The notes: generated by a model not told the origin, from the letters alone. Shown: positions 30,301-40,597, numbered from the stretch's first letter. The stretch: DNA of 64,000 bases from Sphingobium chungbukense (GCF_001005725.1 NZ_LBIC01000020.1:1-64000); one strand, 5' to 3'. A program made the numbers and translations.

Positions 30301-33300
30301 GTGAAAACCACGCTCATGATCGGCGCATCCGCGCTGGCCTTCAGTCTCGCGACGCCGGGCGTGGCGCTCGCCAATCAGGAATGCGGCCTGCCCGACGCAG
30401 CGCAGAACCCGAACGTCGCCAACTGCCTCAACGAGCCCAGTAACTGGGCCAACGGCATTACCTATGATCAGGGCGACTATGCGACGCCCGCCGGGATCAA
30501 GGTCGATCTGTGGGCAACGGCCGTCGTGGCGCCGACGACCAACGACACGGCAGTCACCGTAATCGGATCGCCCGATCAAGCAGCCGTCATCCGCGCGCGC
30601 GGTGGTTCGACGATCACCGCTATCGGTACCGGGCTTTCCGCGCAGACCACCGGAACGGGGGCCGCGATTGTCGAGAGCCATGGCAACGTCGTGGCTGGCA
30701 GCAGGGGCCTGCTGGCCACCACCGATCTTGCCGGGGGAACAGGCCTTGCCTCGGTCATCAACCAGAGCGGCGGCACGGTCACTTTGACGCTCCCGGCAGC
30801 TCCTGCGCAAAGCGCCGCCCTGTTTGCCCGAGGCGGCTCGGCCAGCGCCATGAACAACGGCACCGTTAGCGTATCCAGCCTCGCGCCGGTCGGCGGGCTG
30901 GTCTACGGCATCGCCGGCGAAAGCCATGCGGCCGACGGGACGGTCACCCTGGCCAATGCCAACAGCGTCACCCTGACAGGCCTCGACACAGATTTTATCG
31001 GTGTCGGGACCACAGAAAGCAGCGGCCAGGTCGATATCAGCAACACCGGCTCCATCGCCATCGCGACCGCTGCGGGCGACGCGACAGGGCTTCACGTCGC
31101 AGGCGCCGGCACCCCGGGCGCGGTCACGCTTGCCAATAGCGGCCTCCTTTCGGTCTCCACGGACATTGCGGTCGGGAGCGGTCACGCGATCGGCATGGAC
31201 GTCCAGCAAGGCACAAGCGCCACGCTCATTTCGGCGCGTACGGGCGCAACGGGCGGCATGACGGTGTCAGGCGGCGGCGCTGCAACTGGCTTCCTCGTCG
31301 AGAATGTCTCGGGGCCGGTCAGCGTCCGCAATACCGGCTATGTCCTCGATGTCGCATCGGGAGGCCTGGCGACCGGCGTACAGCTGTCCGGCGGATCGAG
31401 CCAGGCTGTTCGCTTTGAAGATACCGTGATCGGCGGCAATATCTACAATGGCGACCTGGTGGTCCAAGGCGCGGGCTCGGCTCGCGGGATTGTTCTCGAC
31501 GGCGCAACCGACACCGTCTCGGTCGATTTTGACGGCGCATCTCTTTTAGTTACCAGCACCGGCGCGGACGCCTCGGGCATTGTCACGCAGGGCGGCGCGG
31601 ATGTCGCAATCACGACCGCGGCCAAAGTACAGAACGGGAACGGCGCTGCCATCACCGTCAGTGCGGCTGACGGAACGGCAGCCGGGATCACGATTGCAGG
31701 GGCGACCGGCGCTCAAGCCGTTGCGCTTGGCGATGCCATCACCGTCACCAACATCGGCGGCAGCGCTGTCGGTCTCAGCCTGGCCGACGGCACCAGCCAG
31801 TCGGTCTCGTTGGCCAATGGCGCGACCGTGGCCGGGATGGGGGCGACCGGCGCGCAGTTCACCGGCGCAAGCGGCTCGATTGAGTTGACGAGCGCGGCGG
31901 GTTTCACCGTGGAAGGGGGGACTGGCGGGGCAACTGGCGTCATACTGGAAAACGGAGCCGACCAAACCGCGAACTTCGCGGGCAATTTCTCGGTCAACGC
32001 GGATGATGGCGATGTGAAGGGTGTCACTTCGTCAGGCGCGGGCGGTGCGGTGAGCGTTAACGCCCAGCAAGGTTTCAATGTCACGAATGGCGGCGGCCTT
32101 GCGGCTGGCATTATCGTTACGGATGGAACGAGCCAGACGGTGCTGATGGCCGACGGCCTCTCGGTCACCGGGACCAGCGCCACTGGTGCGCAGTTGACCA
32201 ATGCCTCAGGAGCGGTGAGCTTCACGGCCAACGGTCCAGTCGCGGTCGATGGTGGCGTCGGAGGCGCGACCGGCATAGTTCTTGCCGACGGGTTCGATCA
32301 GACTACTGCACTGGCCGGCGATCTTGCGGTGGATGCCAGCGGCGGTGTTGCAACCGGCCTGATCTCGACGGGCGCCGCCGGCGCGGTGGAACTGAACGCG
32401 CAGGGCGCCTTCGCCGTCACCAATCGCGATGGGTCGGTGACCGGCCTCATCCTCGCGGACGGCACGAGCCAGGCGGCCACGTTGAGCGAAGGTCTGGGCG
32501 TTGCAGGGACCGGAGCCATCGGCGCGATCCTTACCGGTTCGGCTGGAGCTGCGACTTTCACGGCCAACGGTGCCGTTGCGGTAGATGGCGGAAATGGGGG
32601 CGCAATGGGTGTCCTGCTTGCCGACGGCATCGACCAGACCGTCACCTTTGCGGGCGATGTGGCGGTGGACGCCAGCGGCGGCATTGCGACCGGTGTCTTG
32701 TCGACCGGTGCCAGCGGCGCGGTGGGGATAGCAGCGCAGAACGGCTTTAGCGTCTCCAATGCAGGTGGCGCGGCGACGGGCCTCACTCTCGCCGGTGGAG
32801 CAAGCCAGACGGTTACGCTCGGTAACGGGCTCAGCGTTGTCGGTGTCGGCGCGACCGGCGCCCAACTGGTAGGCGCGACGGGGGCAGTCACTCTTGCCTC
32901 CGCAAACCCAGTTGCCGTCGATGGAGGAACCAGCGGCGCAACAGGGGTCATTCTCGCCGGCGGATCCGACCAGACTATCGATCTGAACGGTGATCTTGCG
33001 GTCAGGGCAAGCGCGGGGACTACGACCGGCCTCATTCTGACCAGCGCCAGCGGCGCGATGCAGGTTAACGCAAATGACGCGTTCAGCGTCACCAGTGGAG
33101 ATGGTCCTGCGGCAGGCCTTATCCTCTCGGGCGGGACCTCCCAGACGGTGGTTCTGGGCGAGGGGCTTCATGTTGCCGGGGCTGGTGGAGCAGGCGCACA
33201 GATGTCCGGTGCGCTGGGCTCTGTGGATCTGACCAGCACAGGGGATTTCACGGTCGAAGGCGGCGCAGATCAGGCTGTTGGCGTGGTGGCGCGGGATGGC

Positions 33301-36300
33301 ACCACGCAATCACTTTCGTTCAAGCAGGCTGTGCGTGTGCATGGGCTGGGAGCGACCGGCATCGATCTGGCGGGCGGCTCGGGAGCCTTGTCGGTTGCGC
33401 TCGGCGACGCCCTGACCGTCGTCGGTGGCGCAGCGGGCGCGACCGGGATTGCTCTGGCCGATGGAACCGCGCAGACGATCGACCTTGCCGGACCTGCCAT
33501 CATCCAGTCTAGCGGCGGTGTCGCGACTGGCGTGCAATCCACAGGCGCGGCAGGAAACATCGGGATTGTCAGCCGGGATGCGCTGGCGGTCACCAACAGT
33601 GCCGGCAGCGCCGTCGCGATCGATATTGACGGCGGCACTGGCGCGGACGTCGCGCTTGCCGGGCCGGTAGCGGTTACCGCAAGCGGGGACACATCTGGTG
33701 TGCAGATAGCCGGCGCAGGGTCGCTGGACCTGATCTCGGCTGCGGACTTCACCGTCACGAGCGGTGAAGGCGATGCGACAGGCGCTGCCGTGACCGGCGG
33801 GGCAAGCCAGTCCGCTACCTTTGGTGGTCCGGTTGCGATCACTGGTGCCGAGCGGACGGTCGGCCTCAGCCAAACCGGCGCATCGGGCGCGATCGTCGCG
33901 TCCTTTGAAGGTCCGCTCACAGTCGCCGGTGGTTCTGGGCTCACCGCCGGCATTGTCCAGACGAACGGCACGACCCAGACCGTTTCCTTGTTCGACACCA
34001 TGTCCGTTTCGTCGGTCGATGGGCCCGCCTTTGGCATCCTCCTCGAGGACGGTGCCGGTGTTGCAACGGCCCATCTCCCCTCGACGCTGACCGCAACCAG
34101 CCTTGAGAGCGATGCCTTTGGCCTCGTCGCGACTAATGGCCAGGGTCTGGTCATTGACGGTGAGGGGACTGTCACGGCAATTGCAGGGGGCACGGCGCGC
34201 GGCATTGCCAGCGTCGATCAATCCGGTGCCCAGACTGTCCAGATTGGCGATGTCACGGCCACTTCGACGGGAGGCATGGCCTCGGGCGTCCTTCTTGGCG
34301 GCTTCGATGCAATCAGCGTGCGAAGCGAAGGAACGATCACGGTTTCGGCCATCGCGGGGGGCGTCGGCGTCGGCATCGACACCAGCGGTTCTGATGCTGC
34401 GATCGACGTGGCGCTCAACAATGTTGCTGTTTCAGGCGACAATGTGACCGGCATCAGCCTGAACCAGACGGGCGGCGCCGGCAGTCGCGGAACAATCGCC
34501 GCGTCGGTCAATGCGGTCACGACAAATGGTGCGAATGCCATCGGTTTGTCGGCGACCGGATCCCAAAGCGGCGCAGTTGCGCTCACGCTGGGCCAGGCGA
34601 ACGCGGATGATCATTCGGGGGGTGTCACAACAGCTGGAGATGGCGCGACCGGGGTCCAGATGACAGTGACCGATGGTCCAGGATCGATCACCAACCTCGG
34701 CAGGGTCGCGACCAGTGGCGAGGCGGCCAACGGCATTGGCGCGGTGGCGACGGGCAACGGCGCTATTTCCGTCGATAGTTGGACCTTGATCACCACTGGC
34801 GCGGGCTCGGACGGCATCGCTGTCACCACCGGCGCCGGCGCGCAAACCATCAAGGCGCATGCGGTCTCTGTTTCAGGCGCCGGCGCCAGCGGCATCGCGG
34901 CTACGTCCGCCGCCGGCGCGATCGCGATCGAGACGGGAACGCTCGAAGCGCTCGATGGAGCCGGACATGCCATCGTCGCAAGCAGCGACAGCGGGGCGAT
35001 CAGCGTTGCGAGCGTCAACAGCTCTGCCCAGAGCGCAGACGCCATTCATCTCAGTTCCGCGTCCGGCGACGTCGCCGTCACCCTTGCGGACGGGGGGAGA
35101 ACCTCGTCGGCTAACGGCGCGGGCCTGTTTGTCGATACCGGCGGTCACGCAACGATCAACCTGGGGACCGAGACCAACAATGCCATCCTTCATGGGAGCA
35201 CGGTCGGTCTGTCTTCACATGCGACCGATGGCCAGACGATCACGCTTTCGGGCGTCGTGGGGGCTGATAGCGATCTCGCGCTAAGCCTCACGGGTGGCTC
35301 GGCAACCCTCCTCAACAAGGGCGCGATCAACGGCTATGTGTCGCTTGGGACCAGCAGCATCGCGTTCACCAACGCCGGCATCTGGAATGGCTTTGGCGGC
35401 AACTCGGCCTTCACTGCAAATTCGACCTTCACCAATAACGGTACGTTCAACGTCAATCCTGGCGCTGCCGGTCCAGCAACGATGCTGCTGACGGGCCTCG
35501 GCACGTTCCGGAACGCCGGAACGGTCAGTCTCGTCAATGGCCAGGCTGGCGACCTGCTCGACCTTGGCGGGGCAGCCTTTGCCGGCTCGGGCGGTTCGCG
35601 CGTCATCCTGGAAGCGAACCTTGGTGGCGCAGCGATCGGCGCGATTGCGGCCCAGACCGCTGACCAGCTTTCCATGGGAGCTGCCTCGGGTGTCACGACG
35701 ATCGTCATCAACGATCTTAGTGGAGCTGCTGCCGCACAGTTCAATTTCTCGGGCATTCGGATCGTCAGCAGCACGTCAGCGGAGGACGGCGCCTTCATTC
35801 TCCAAGGCGGGAGCATCAACAAGGGCTTTGCGGAATATCAGCTGGTTGGCGACGGGAACGGTAATTTCAATCTCGTCAGCGTGCCCTCTGTCCAGGCCTT
35901 CGAACTTGTCCGGACCGGTGCGGAGGTCCGCCGCTACTGGCGCCGCTCCGGCGACGCCTGGGCCGAGCAGATGCGCGCGAGCAAGGGGCGGGAAGGGCTT
36001 TCGGCATGGGGCCAGTTTTACGGCGGCGGCGAAACGAACGAGGCGCGGCCGGTCTATTCCCTCACGGTGCTGGACCGTCCGATGAGCTTCACCCCGAACC
36101 TCGACATACGCGACAGCTGGACCGGGGCGCAGCTGGGGTTCGACTGGGGGCAGGGCGACTGGAGCGTCGGCCTGACCGGCGGCTATGTCGGTCAACAAGG
36201 CAGGGTGAAGGCGACTGGAGACGAGATCAAGCTTGATGGCGCGAATATCGGCGCTTATTTCCGCTATCGCTCGGCCAGCGGTTTCTTCGCCCATGTGCTG

Positions 36301-36825
36301 GCCAAGCTGGACCGCTTCTCTGTCAAATATGATCTTCAAGGCGCAGCGTCGGCCCGCAAGTTCGATGGCACCAGCTATGGCATCCAGGCCGAGGCTGGGT
36401 ACCGCCTTGACATCGGCCGGGCCTTCATCGAGCCGGCCGTGAGCATTGCCTGGTCCCACAGCGATCTTGACGGTATCAAGGGCGCCGCTGGCGGCTTTGA
36501 TGCATCGTTCCACAATGTAGGGAGCGCCTACGGACGTGCTGGAGCGCGAGCGGGCATCGCCGCTATGGCGGGCGGCTGGGCGGTCAGCCCGTATGTGGGG
36601 GTCGCCTTCGAGGGCGAGCTCAAGGACCAGCCCGGCATGACCCTTGTATCAGGCGGAAATGCCGTCTCCTTCCAGGACATATCGGAGGGCGGGCGCGCGC
36701 GCCTGGAGGCCGGTGTTGAGGGAAGCGGCCACAATGGCTTGTCGGCTTTCGCCAAGATTGAGGGCATCACAGGCAAACATGCAAATGGGCTGGCCGGGCG
36801 CGTGGGCGTCGCGTTCCGCTGGTAG
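30301..36825 (+). CDS. Large autotransporter adhesin, 2,174 residues
   Basis: A second type V autotransporter, starting with GTG at 30301 behind AGGAGACAGAAA, 75 bp after the giant gene, so probably co-transcribed with it. Residues 1-24 form a clear signal peptide ending VALA. The passenger is Ala/Gly/Thr-rich; between about 31,790 and 33,480 it contains about five copies of a 111-112-residue unit marked by DGTSQTV, GATGAQL and VDGG.GGATG. This repeat type differs from that of the giant neighbour, so the two are not recent duplicates in the passenger. The C-terminal beta-barrel begins near residue 1898 (GLSAWGQFYGGG) and ends GVAFRW, the expected aromatic end recognised by the Bam complex. 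It is likely a surface adhesin; the ligand is unknown. Confidence 0.92.
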   Translation: MKTTLMIGASALAFSLATPGVALANQECGLPDAAQNPNVANCLNEPSNWANGITYDQGDYATPAGIKVDLWATAVVAPTTNDTAVTVIGSPDQAAVIRARGGSTITAIGTGLSAQTTGTGAAIVESHGNVVAGSRGLLATTDLAGGTGLASVINQSGGTVTLTLPAAPAQSAALFARGGSASAMNNGTVSVSSLAPVGGLVYGIAGESHAADGTVTLANANSVTLTGLDTDFIGVGTTESSGQVDISNTGSIAIATAAGDATGLHVAGAGTPGAVTLANSGLLSVSTDIAVGSGHAIGMDVQQGTSATLISARTGATGGMTVSGGGAATGFLVENVSGPVSVRNTGYVLDVASGGLATGVQLSGGSSQAVRFEDTVIGGNIYNGDLVVQGAGSARGIVLDGATDTVSVDFDGASLLVTSTGADASGIVTQGGADVAITTAAKVQNGNGAAITVSAADGTAAGITIAGATGAQAVALGDAITVTNIGGSAVGLSLADGTSQSVSLANGATVAGMGATGAQFTGASGSIELTSAAGFTVEGGTGGATGVILENGADQTANFAGNFSVNADDGDVKGVTSSGAGGAVSVNAQQGFNVTNGGGLAAGIIVTDGTSQTVLMADGLSVTGTSATGAQLTNASGAVSFTANGPVAVDGGVGGATGIVLADGFDQTTALAGDLAVDASGGVATGLISTGAAGAVELNAQGAFAVTNRDGSVTGLILADGTSQAATLSEGLGVAGTGAIGAILTGSAGAATFTANGAVAVDGGNGGAMGVLLADGIDQTVTFAGDVAVDASGGIATGVLSTGASGAVGIAAQNGFSVSNAGGAATGLTLAGGASQTVTLGNGLSVVGVGATGAQLVGATGAVTLASANPVAVDGGTSGATGVILAGGSDQTIDLNGDLAVRASAGTTTGLILTSASGAMQVNANDAFSVTSGDGPAAGLILSGGTSQTVVLGEGLHVAGAGGAGAQMSGALGSVDLTSTGDFTVEGGADQAVGVVARDGTTQSLSFKQAVRVHGLGATGIDLAGGSGALSVALGDALTVVGGAAGATGIALADGTAQTIDLAGPAIIQSSGGVATGVQSTGAAGNIGIVSRDALAVTNSAGSAVAIDIDGGTGADVALAGPVAVTASGDTSGVQIAGAGSLDLISAADFTVTSGEGDATGAAVTGGASQSATFGGPVAITGAERTVGLSQTGASGAIVASFEGPLTVAGGSGLTAGIVQTNGTTQTVSLFDTMSVSSVDGPAFGILLEDGAGVATAHLPSTLTATSLESDAFGLVATNGQGLVIDGEGTVTAIAGGTARGIASVDQSGAQTVQIGDVTATSTGGMASGVLLGGFDAISVRSEGTITVSAIAGGVGVGIDTSGSDAAIDVALNNVAVSGDNVTGISLNQTGGAGSRGTIAASVNAVTTNGANAIGLSATGSQSGAVALTLGQANADDHSGGVTTAGDGATGVQMTVTDGPGSITNLGRVATSGEAANGIGAVATGNGAISVDSWTLITTGAGSDGIAVTTGAGAQTIKAHAVSVSGAGASGIAATSAAGAIAIETGTLEALDGAGHAIVASSDSGAISVASVNSSAQSADAIHLSSASGDVAVTLADGGRTSSANGAGLFVDTGGHATINLGTETNNAILHGSTVGLSSHATDGQTITLSGVVGADSDLALSLTGGSATLLNKGAINGYVSLGTSSIAFTNAGIWNGFGGNSAFTANSTFTNNGTFNVNPGAAGPATMLLTGLGTFRNAGTVSLVNGQAGDLLDLGGAAFAGSGGSRVILEANLGGAAIGAIAAQTADQLSMGAASGVTTIVINDLSGAAAAQFNFSGIRIVSSTSAEDGAFILQGGSINKGFAEYQLVGDGNGNFNLVSVPSVQAFELVRTGAEVRRYWRRSGDAWAEQMRASKGREGLSAWGQFYGGGETNEARPVYSLTVLDRPMSFTPNLDIRDSWTGAQLGFDWGQGDWSVGLTGGYVGQQGRVKATGDEIKLDGANIGAYFRYRSASGFFAHVLAKLDRFSVKYDLQGAASARKFDGTSYGIQAEAGYRLDIGRAFIEPAVSIAWSHSDLDGIKGAAGGFDASFHNVGSAYGRAGARAGIAAMAGGWAVSPYVGVAFEGELKDQPGMTLVSGGNAVSFQDISEGGRARLEAGVEGSGHNGLSAFAKIEGITGKHANGLAGRVGVAFRW
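31789..33480 (+). repeat. Tandem 333-336-bp coding repeats in the second autotransporter
   Basis: The motif coding for D-G-T-S-Q-x-V recurs at about 31789, 32122, 32458, 32794 and 33130, giving a period of 333-336 bp (111-112 residues). The copies are clearly diverged at the DNA level. Confidence 0.7.
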
Positions 36826-36854
36826 GAGCGGCATAGGGCCCAAGTCTTCAGGCA

Positions 36855-36882
36855 GAACGGATCGCCTCCTGGCGGTCCGTTC
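36855..36882 (+). terminator. Stem-loop downstream of the autotransporter pair
   Basis: A 12-bp stem, GAACGGATCGCC with GGCGGTCCGTTC (one G-U pair), around a TCCT loop, 30 bp after the stop codon. There is no long U-run, so efficiency is uncertain; position and stability support a terminator or mRNA-end structure. Confidence 0.5.
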
Positions 36883-37656
36883 ACCACTTCTCCTGCAGCT
36901 TAAACACCACACGTCATCGGCGGAGCGGCCATATCGTGGTCCCCGATGAGGCGGAAAGGCTGCGTGCCTGGGCTAACATCATCGGCGTGGGCGGGCACTC
37001 GAAGGAGGATTGGTGCCTGGCTACGTGGTTGTTGTCGATGTCCTGGCGGTGATCGGCTTTCACATGGCTTTTCATCAGTCGCTTGTTCGCCGCTTGCTGG
37101 GGCGACCCGCTCGGTTGCGATTTTCCGGCAGGGGAGGGCGTCGATCCCCTGACATATGTCCTGCGTATCGCTGGTGTGATGATCATGGTCTTCGGTATCG
37201 CCATCGGCGGAATGCTGACGCTTTTCCACCTGGCCTGATCGCCCTTGGGCGACTGAAGCCCAAATTTCATGCATCTTGTCCTTTTATGTGCCCGATGGGC
37301 CTATGCCTTGCCATGCATGGCAAGTCTTCTGCGCGAGTGCCTCCTGGATTGCATTCGGGAAAGGTGATGCTATCGTCACTCATGCGGGCCGGGCCCCTCT
37401 GGCGACTGTCGAGGCAGTCGTGATGTCGGACCGCATCGAGCGTGCTCGATGCTGGTCCATCACTTAAATGCCCGGCATTTCTGCGCTGCTCTTCCACTGG
37501 ACCTGAAAGGGGATGCGCCCATGCCGCGGCGGAACATGTACAATTTTCTCGGCGCGGTCTGGCAGTTGCAGGCTCGCCAGGCCTGAACCAGCAATGCGCG
37601 TCCCTTGAGGATCCACACCCGACAACCTGGCTTATCGCCAGTTGAGGATTTTCCCG
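36883..37656. other. Intergenic region with a possible small membrane peptide
   Basis: No clear gene. A GAAGGAGG at 37001-37008 precedes a GTG at 37013 (PGYVVVVDVLAVIGFHMAF). A different frame from 37083 to 37238 codes for a hydrophobic helix, LRIAGVMIMVFGIAIGGMLT, ending in a stop. Joining them would need one frameshift, so this may be a decayed or misread small membrane gene. The rest to 37656 shows nothing recognisable. Confidence 0.3.
37083..37238 (+). CDS. Possible 51-residue single-helix membrane peptide
   Basis: TTG start at 37083 and TGA stop at 37236-37238. The C-terminal half is a convincing transmembrane helix (LRIAGVMIMVFGIAIGGMLT). There is no good ribosome-binding site for this start; the strong one at 37001 belongs to another frame. 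It may be real, or the 3' end of a frameshifted gene. No family recognised. Confidence 0.2.
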   Translation: MFAACWGDPLGCDFPAGEGVDPLTYVLRIAGVMIMVFGIAIGGMLTLFHLA

Positions 37657-38607
37657 ATGATTGGAACGAGATTTCGAAATGCCGGCGCCATGGCCATGAC
37701 CTTGGCCATCGCCATCATGGTGGCTGCTCCCGCCGATGCAAGGCGCGGCGGCAGCCTCGGCAGTCGAGGGTCGCGAACAGCGGCCGCGCCGGCGCCCACA
37801 AGGACCGCGCCCAATGAGGCCGCACCGGTCCAGCGGACCATGACGCAAAGTCCGGCTGCTGCGCCGACCGGCGCTGCCCATGCGAACGGGACTGCGCGGA
37901 CCCCAGCCAAGGCCGGTGGTCTTGCAAAAGGGCTGATAGGCGGCCTCATCGCGGGTGGCCTGCTGGGCATGGTGCTTGGCAACGGCTTTGGCGCATTAGC
38001 CGGCAGTGGCATTCTCATGGCTTTGCTGCAGATTGCCATGCTGGGCGGTTTGGCCTGGTTCGCGCTGCGTCTGCTACTTCGCCGGCCGGCACTGGTTCCG
38101 GCAAGCGGACCTGCCTCCGGCCGCACTGACACCGCCTTCATGGGGCCACAGGAACGCTTCGCAGGCCGGGGATCAGCCCAGCCCGCAGCCGCCCTGTCCC
38201 GCGAGATCGCCATCACGCCTGATGACCAGCAAATCTTTGAACGTCTGCTCACCCAGGTGCAGGGCGCCTTCGCGCGCGAGGACTATGCCGCGCTGCGCGC
38301 CTGCACGACACCGGAAATCATGTCCTATCTCGCTGAGGAACTGAGCCACAACGCCACCAAGGGACAGCGCAACGAGGTGTCCGGCACCGAGTTGCTCGAC
38401 GCGGAAGTGGCTGAAGCCTGGAGCGAAGGCGGCACTGACTACGCCACGATCGCGATGCGGTACCAGAGCATCGACGTGATGCGTGACCGCAATAGCGGTG
38501 CGTTGTTGGCAGGGGATCCGAGCCAGCATACCGTCGCGATCGAATTGTGGACCTTTGTCCGCGACACCCATAACCCCTGGCGCCTGTCCGCCATCCAGCA
38601 GGCGTGA
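37657..38607 (+). CDS. TIM44-like domain membrane protein
   Basis: A 316-residue protein. A signal-like helix (about 8-25) leads into a low-complexity Ala/Pro/Thr region (about 30-85). Two Gly/Ala/Leu-rich membrane segments follow (GLIGGLIAGGLLGMVLGN and ILMALLQIAMLGGLAWFALR). The C-terminal domain (about 185-316) is of the Tim44/bacterial Tim44-like type, with QQIFERLLTQVQGAFAREDY and RACTTPEIMSYLAEEL. Bacterial members are membrane-anchored with a NTF2-like fold; their role is poorly defined. ATG at 37657 is chosen because GAGGA lies 8 nt upstream; a TTG five codons earlier is less likely. A stem-loop follows the stop. Confidence 0.88.
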   Translation: MIGTRFRNAGAMAMTLAIAIMVAAPADARRGGSLGSRGSRTAAAPAPTRTAPNEAAPVQRTMTQSPAAAPTGAAHANGTARTPAKAGGLAKGLIGGLIAGGLLGMVLGNGFGALAGSGILMALLQIAMLGGLAWFALRLLLRRPALVPASGPASGRTDTAFMGPQERFAGRGSAQPAAALSREIAITPDDQQIFERLLTQVQGAFAREDYAALRACTTPEIMSYLAEELSHNATKGQRNEVSGTELLDAEVAEAWSEGGTDYATIAMRYQSIDVMRDRNSGALLAGDPSQHTVAIELWTFVRDTHNPWRLSAIQQA

Positions 38608-38617
38608 CAGGGATGAA

Positions 38618-38650
38618 CTGGCGGTCGGTGCCTTTTTTGCCGATCGCCAG
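38618..38650 (+). terminator. Stem-loop after the TIM44-like gene
   Basis: An 11-bp stem, CTGGCGGTCGG with CCGATCGCCAG (one G-U pair), begins 11 nt after the stop codon. The run of T residues is in the loop rather than after the stem, so it is a non-standard terminator candidate. Confidence 0.4.
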
Positions 38651-38827
38651 GCTCCTGATGGTCTCGTCATGCCCGGCTCGTGGAGCCTGCGGGCTGACGC
38701 CGTCCAACCTGCCTTCGCTCAGAACCGGCTGCTCTTTTTGCTACAGGGCCTCGCCGGTTGAGCGGCCGAACTCAACGCCATTGCGGTCACATGAAAGCCT
38801 CTGGTCCGCCAGGCCCTCATTATCTGC

Positions 38828-40444
38828 ATGGAGCCCCAATTTGCTTCTTACCCGTTTAGCGCTCTTGGCCTCGCGATCATCTCGACCCTCGTCGCGGGCT
38901 ATTATCTGCCGGGCGTATGGGCCATTCCGCTGTTCGTGATCGGCGCAGTCGTTTCCGGCGCTGGCATCCATGACCTTGCCCAGCCGCTTCATTCGGTCCG
39001 CCGCAATTACCCCATTATCGGCCGGCTGCGGTGGTTCTTCGAGGATATCCGCCCTGAAATTCGGCAATATCTGATCGAGGGCGAATATGACGAGACGCCT
39101 TTTTCTCGCAGCCAGCGCTCCCTGGTCTATGCCCGTTCCAAGAATGAGAGCAGCGAACGTGCCTTTGGCACCCAGCTTGATGTCTATGAGAATGGATATG
39201 AGTTTATCGGCCATTCGAGCCGCCCCGCGCCGCCGGCTGATCCGGAAAGCTTCCGCACCCTCATCGGCGGCAAGGATTGCACGCAGCCTTATTCGGCATC
39301 GATCTTCAATATCTCCGCCATGAGTTTCGGCTCGTTGAGCGCGAATGCCATCAGAGCACTGAACCTGGGCGCGAAGATGGGCGGCTTTGCGCATGATACA
39401 GGCGAAGGTAGCATCAGCCCCTATCATCGCGAACATGGCGGCGACCTCATCTGGGAGCTGGGGAGCGGTTATTTCGGTTGTCGAACCGCCGATGGAAATT
39501 TCGATGCCGCAGCCTTTGCCGCCAAGGCTGCCGATCCGCAGGTGAAGATGGTTGAGATCAAGCTCAGCCAGGGAGCAAAGCCCGGCCATGGCGGCATCCT
39601 GCCCGCAAGCAAGGTGACCGAGGAGATTTCGCTCACCCGTGGCGTGCCGGCTGGAGAAGACTGCGTCTCGCCAGCCCGCCACCGCGCCTTTTCAACGCCG
39701 TTCGAGATGATGCAGTTCATCGCGCAGCTACGCAAGCTCTCGGGCGGCAAACCGGTTGGCTTCAAACTCTGCATCGGCCAGCCCTGGGAATTCATGGGCA
39801 TGGTCAAGGCCATGCGTGAGACAGGGATCTTTCCAGACTTCATCGTTATCGACGGCGCCGAAGGGGGAACCGGCGCCGCCCCGCTTGAATTTACCGATCA
39901 TCTCGGGATGCCCATGCGGGAGGGGCTTCTCTTCGTTCACAATACGCTGGTCGGCGCGGGCGTCCGCGACCACATCAGGCTCGGTGCGGCGGGCAAGATC
40001 GTCAGCGCCTTCGACATAGCAGCGGCGCATGCTCTTGGGGCAGACTGGGTCAATGCCGGGCGCGGTTTCATGTTCGCGCTTGGCTGCATTCAGTCGCTGA
40101 CCTGCAATACAAATCGCTGCCCCGTGGGCGTGGCGACCCAGGATCCCCTGCGCGAGCGAGCGCTCGTCGTGCCGGACAAGGCGGAGCGGGTGTTCAACTT
40201 CCACAGGAACACGCTGCACGCGCTCTCGGAAATGATCGCTGCGGCAGGGCTGGGGCATCCGAGCCAGATCAGCCCTCATCATCTCTCGCGGCGCGTCAGT
40301 CCGACTGAGATCCGCCTCTTCTCGCAGCTCCATAGCTTCCTCTCGCCAGGCGATCTGCTCGCGGGCGGGGCAGCCGATGCATTTTACAGCGCAAGCTGGC
40401 GGCTGGCCCGCATGGATAGTTTCGAGCTTCCAGGGGCTGCATAG
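38828..40444 (+). CDS. FMN-binding glutamate synthase family protein
   Basis: A 538-residue protein with two N-terminal membrane helices (about 10-50) and a glutamate-synthase-like FMN/TIM-barrel domain. Visible motifs include SIFNISAMSFGSLSANAIRA, HDTGEGSISPYHREHGGDL, KLSQGAKPGHGGILPASKV, FIVIDGAEGGTGAAPLEFTD and CNTNRCPVGVATQDP; the last has the Cys spacing of the iron-sulphur site of glutamate synthase. It lacks the N-terminal amidotransferase domain, so it is not a complete GOGAT large subunit. Relatives are annotated as stand-alone, membrane-linked oxidoreductases with unknown substrate. It is transcribed alone and ends before a convergent gene, with a terminator between them. Confidence 0.92.
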   Translation: MEPQFASYPFSALGLAIISTLVAGYYLPGVWAIPLFVIGAVVSGAGIHDLAQPLHSVRRNYPIIGRLRWFFEDIRPEIRQYLIEGEYDETPFSRSQRSLVYARSKNESSERAFGTQLDVYENGYEFIGHSSRPAPPADPESFRTLIGGKDCTQPYSASIFNISAMSFGSLSANAIRALNLGAKMGGFAHDTGEGSISPYHREHGGDLIWELGSGYFGCRTADGNFDAAAFAAKAADPQVKMVEIKLSQGAKPGHGGILPASKVTEEISLTRGVPAGEDCVSPARHRAFSTPFEMMQFIAQLRKLSGGKPVGFKLCIGQPWEFMGMVKAMRETGIFPDFIVIDGAEGGTGAAPLEFTDHLGMPMREGLLFVHNTLVGAGVRDHIRLGAAGKIVSAFDIAAAHALGADWVNAGRGFMFALGCIQSLTCNTNRCPVGVATQDPLRERALVVPDKAERVFNFHRNTLHALSEMIAAAGLGHPSQISPHHLSRRVSPTEIRLFSQLHSFLSPGDLLAGGAADAFYSASWRLARMDSFELPGAA

Positions 40445-40564
40445 CGGCGCGGGTCGGCTTTGTCCTGGCGACAGCGCGTGGATGGGCAGCAGGGCATGAC
40501 AGCGTGGGAAACCCTGAGGCAGCATCCTGCCCTCACTGTCATTTTTGCGCTTTTCCCCAAGCTG

Positions 40565-40586
40565 GCAGATGATGCCATCTGCTTTT
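40565..40586 (+). terminator. Intrinsic terminator after the glutamate-synthase-like gene
   Basis: GCAGATG-ATGC-CATCTGC followed by TTTT. It lies between two convergent genes, in the orientation of the upstream plus-strand gene. Confidence 0.65.
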
Positions 40587-40597
40587 GAAAAACTGCT

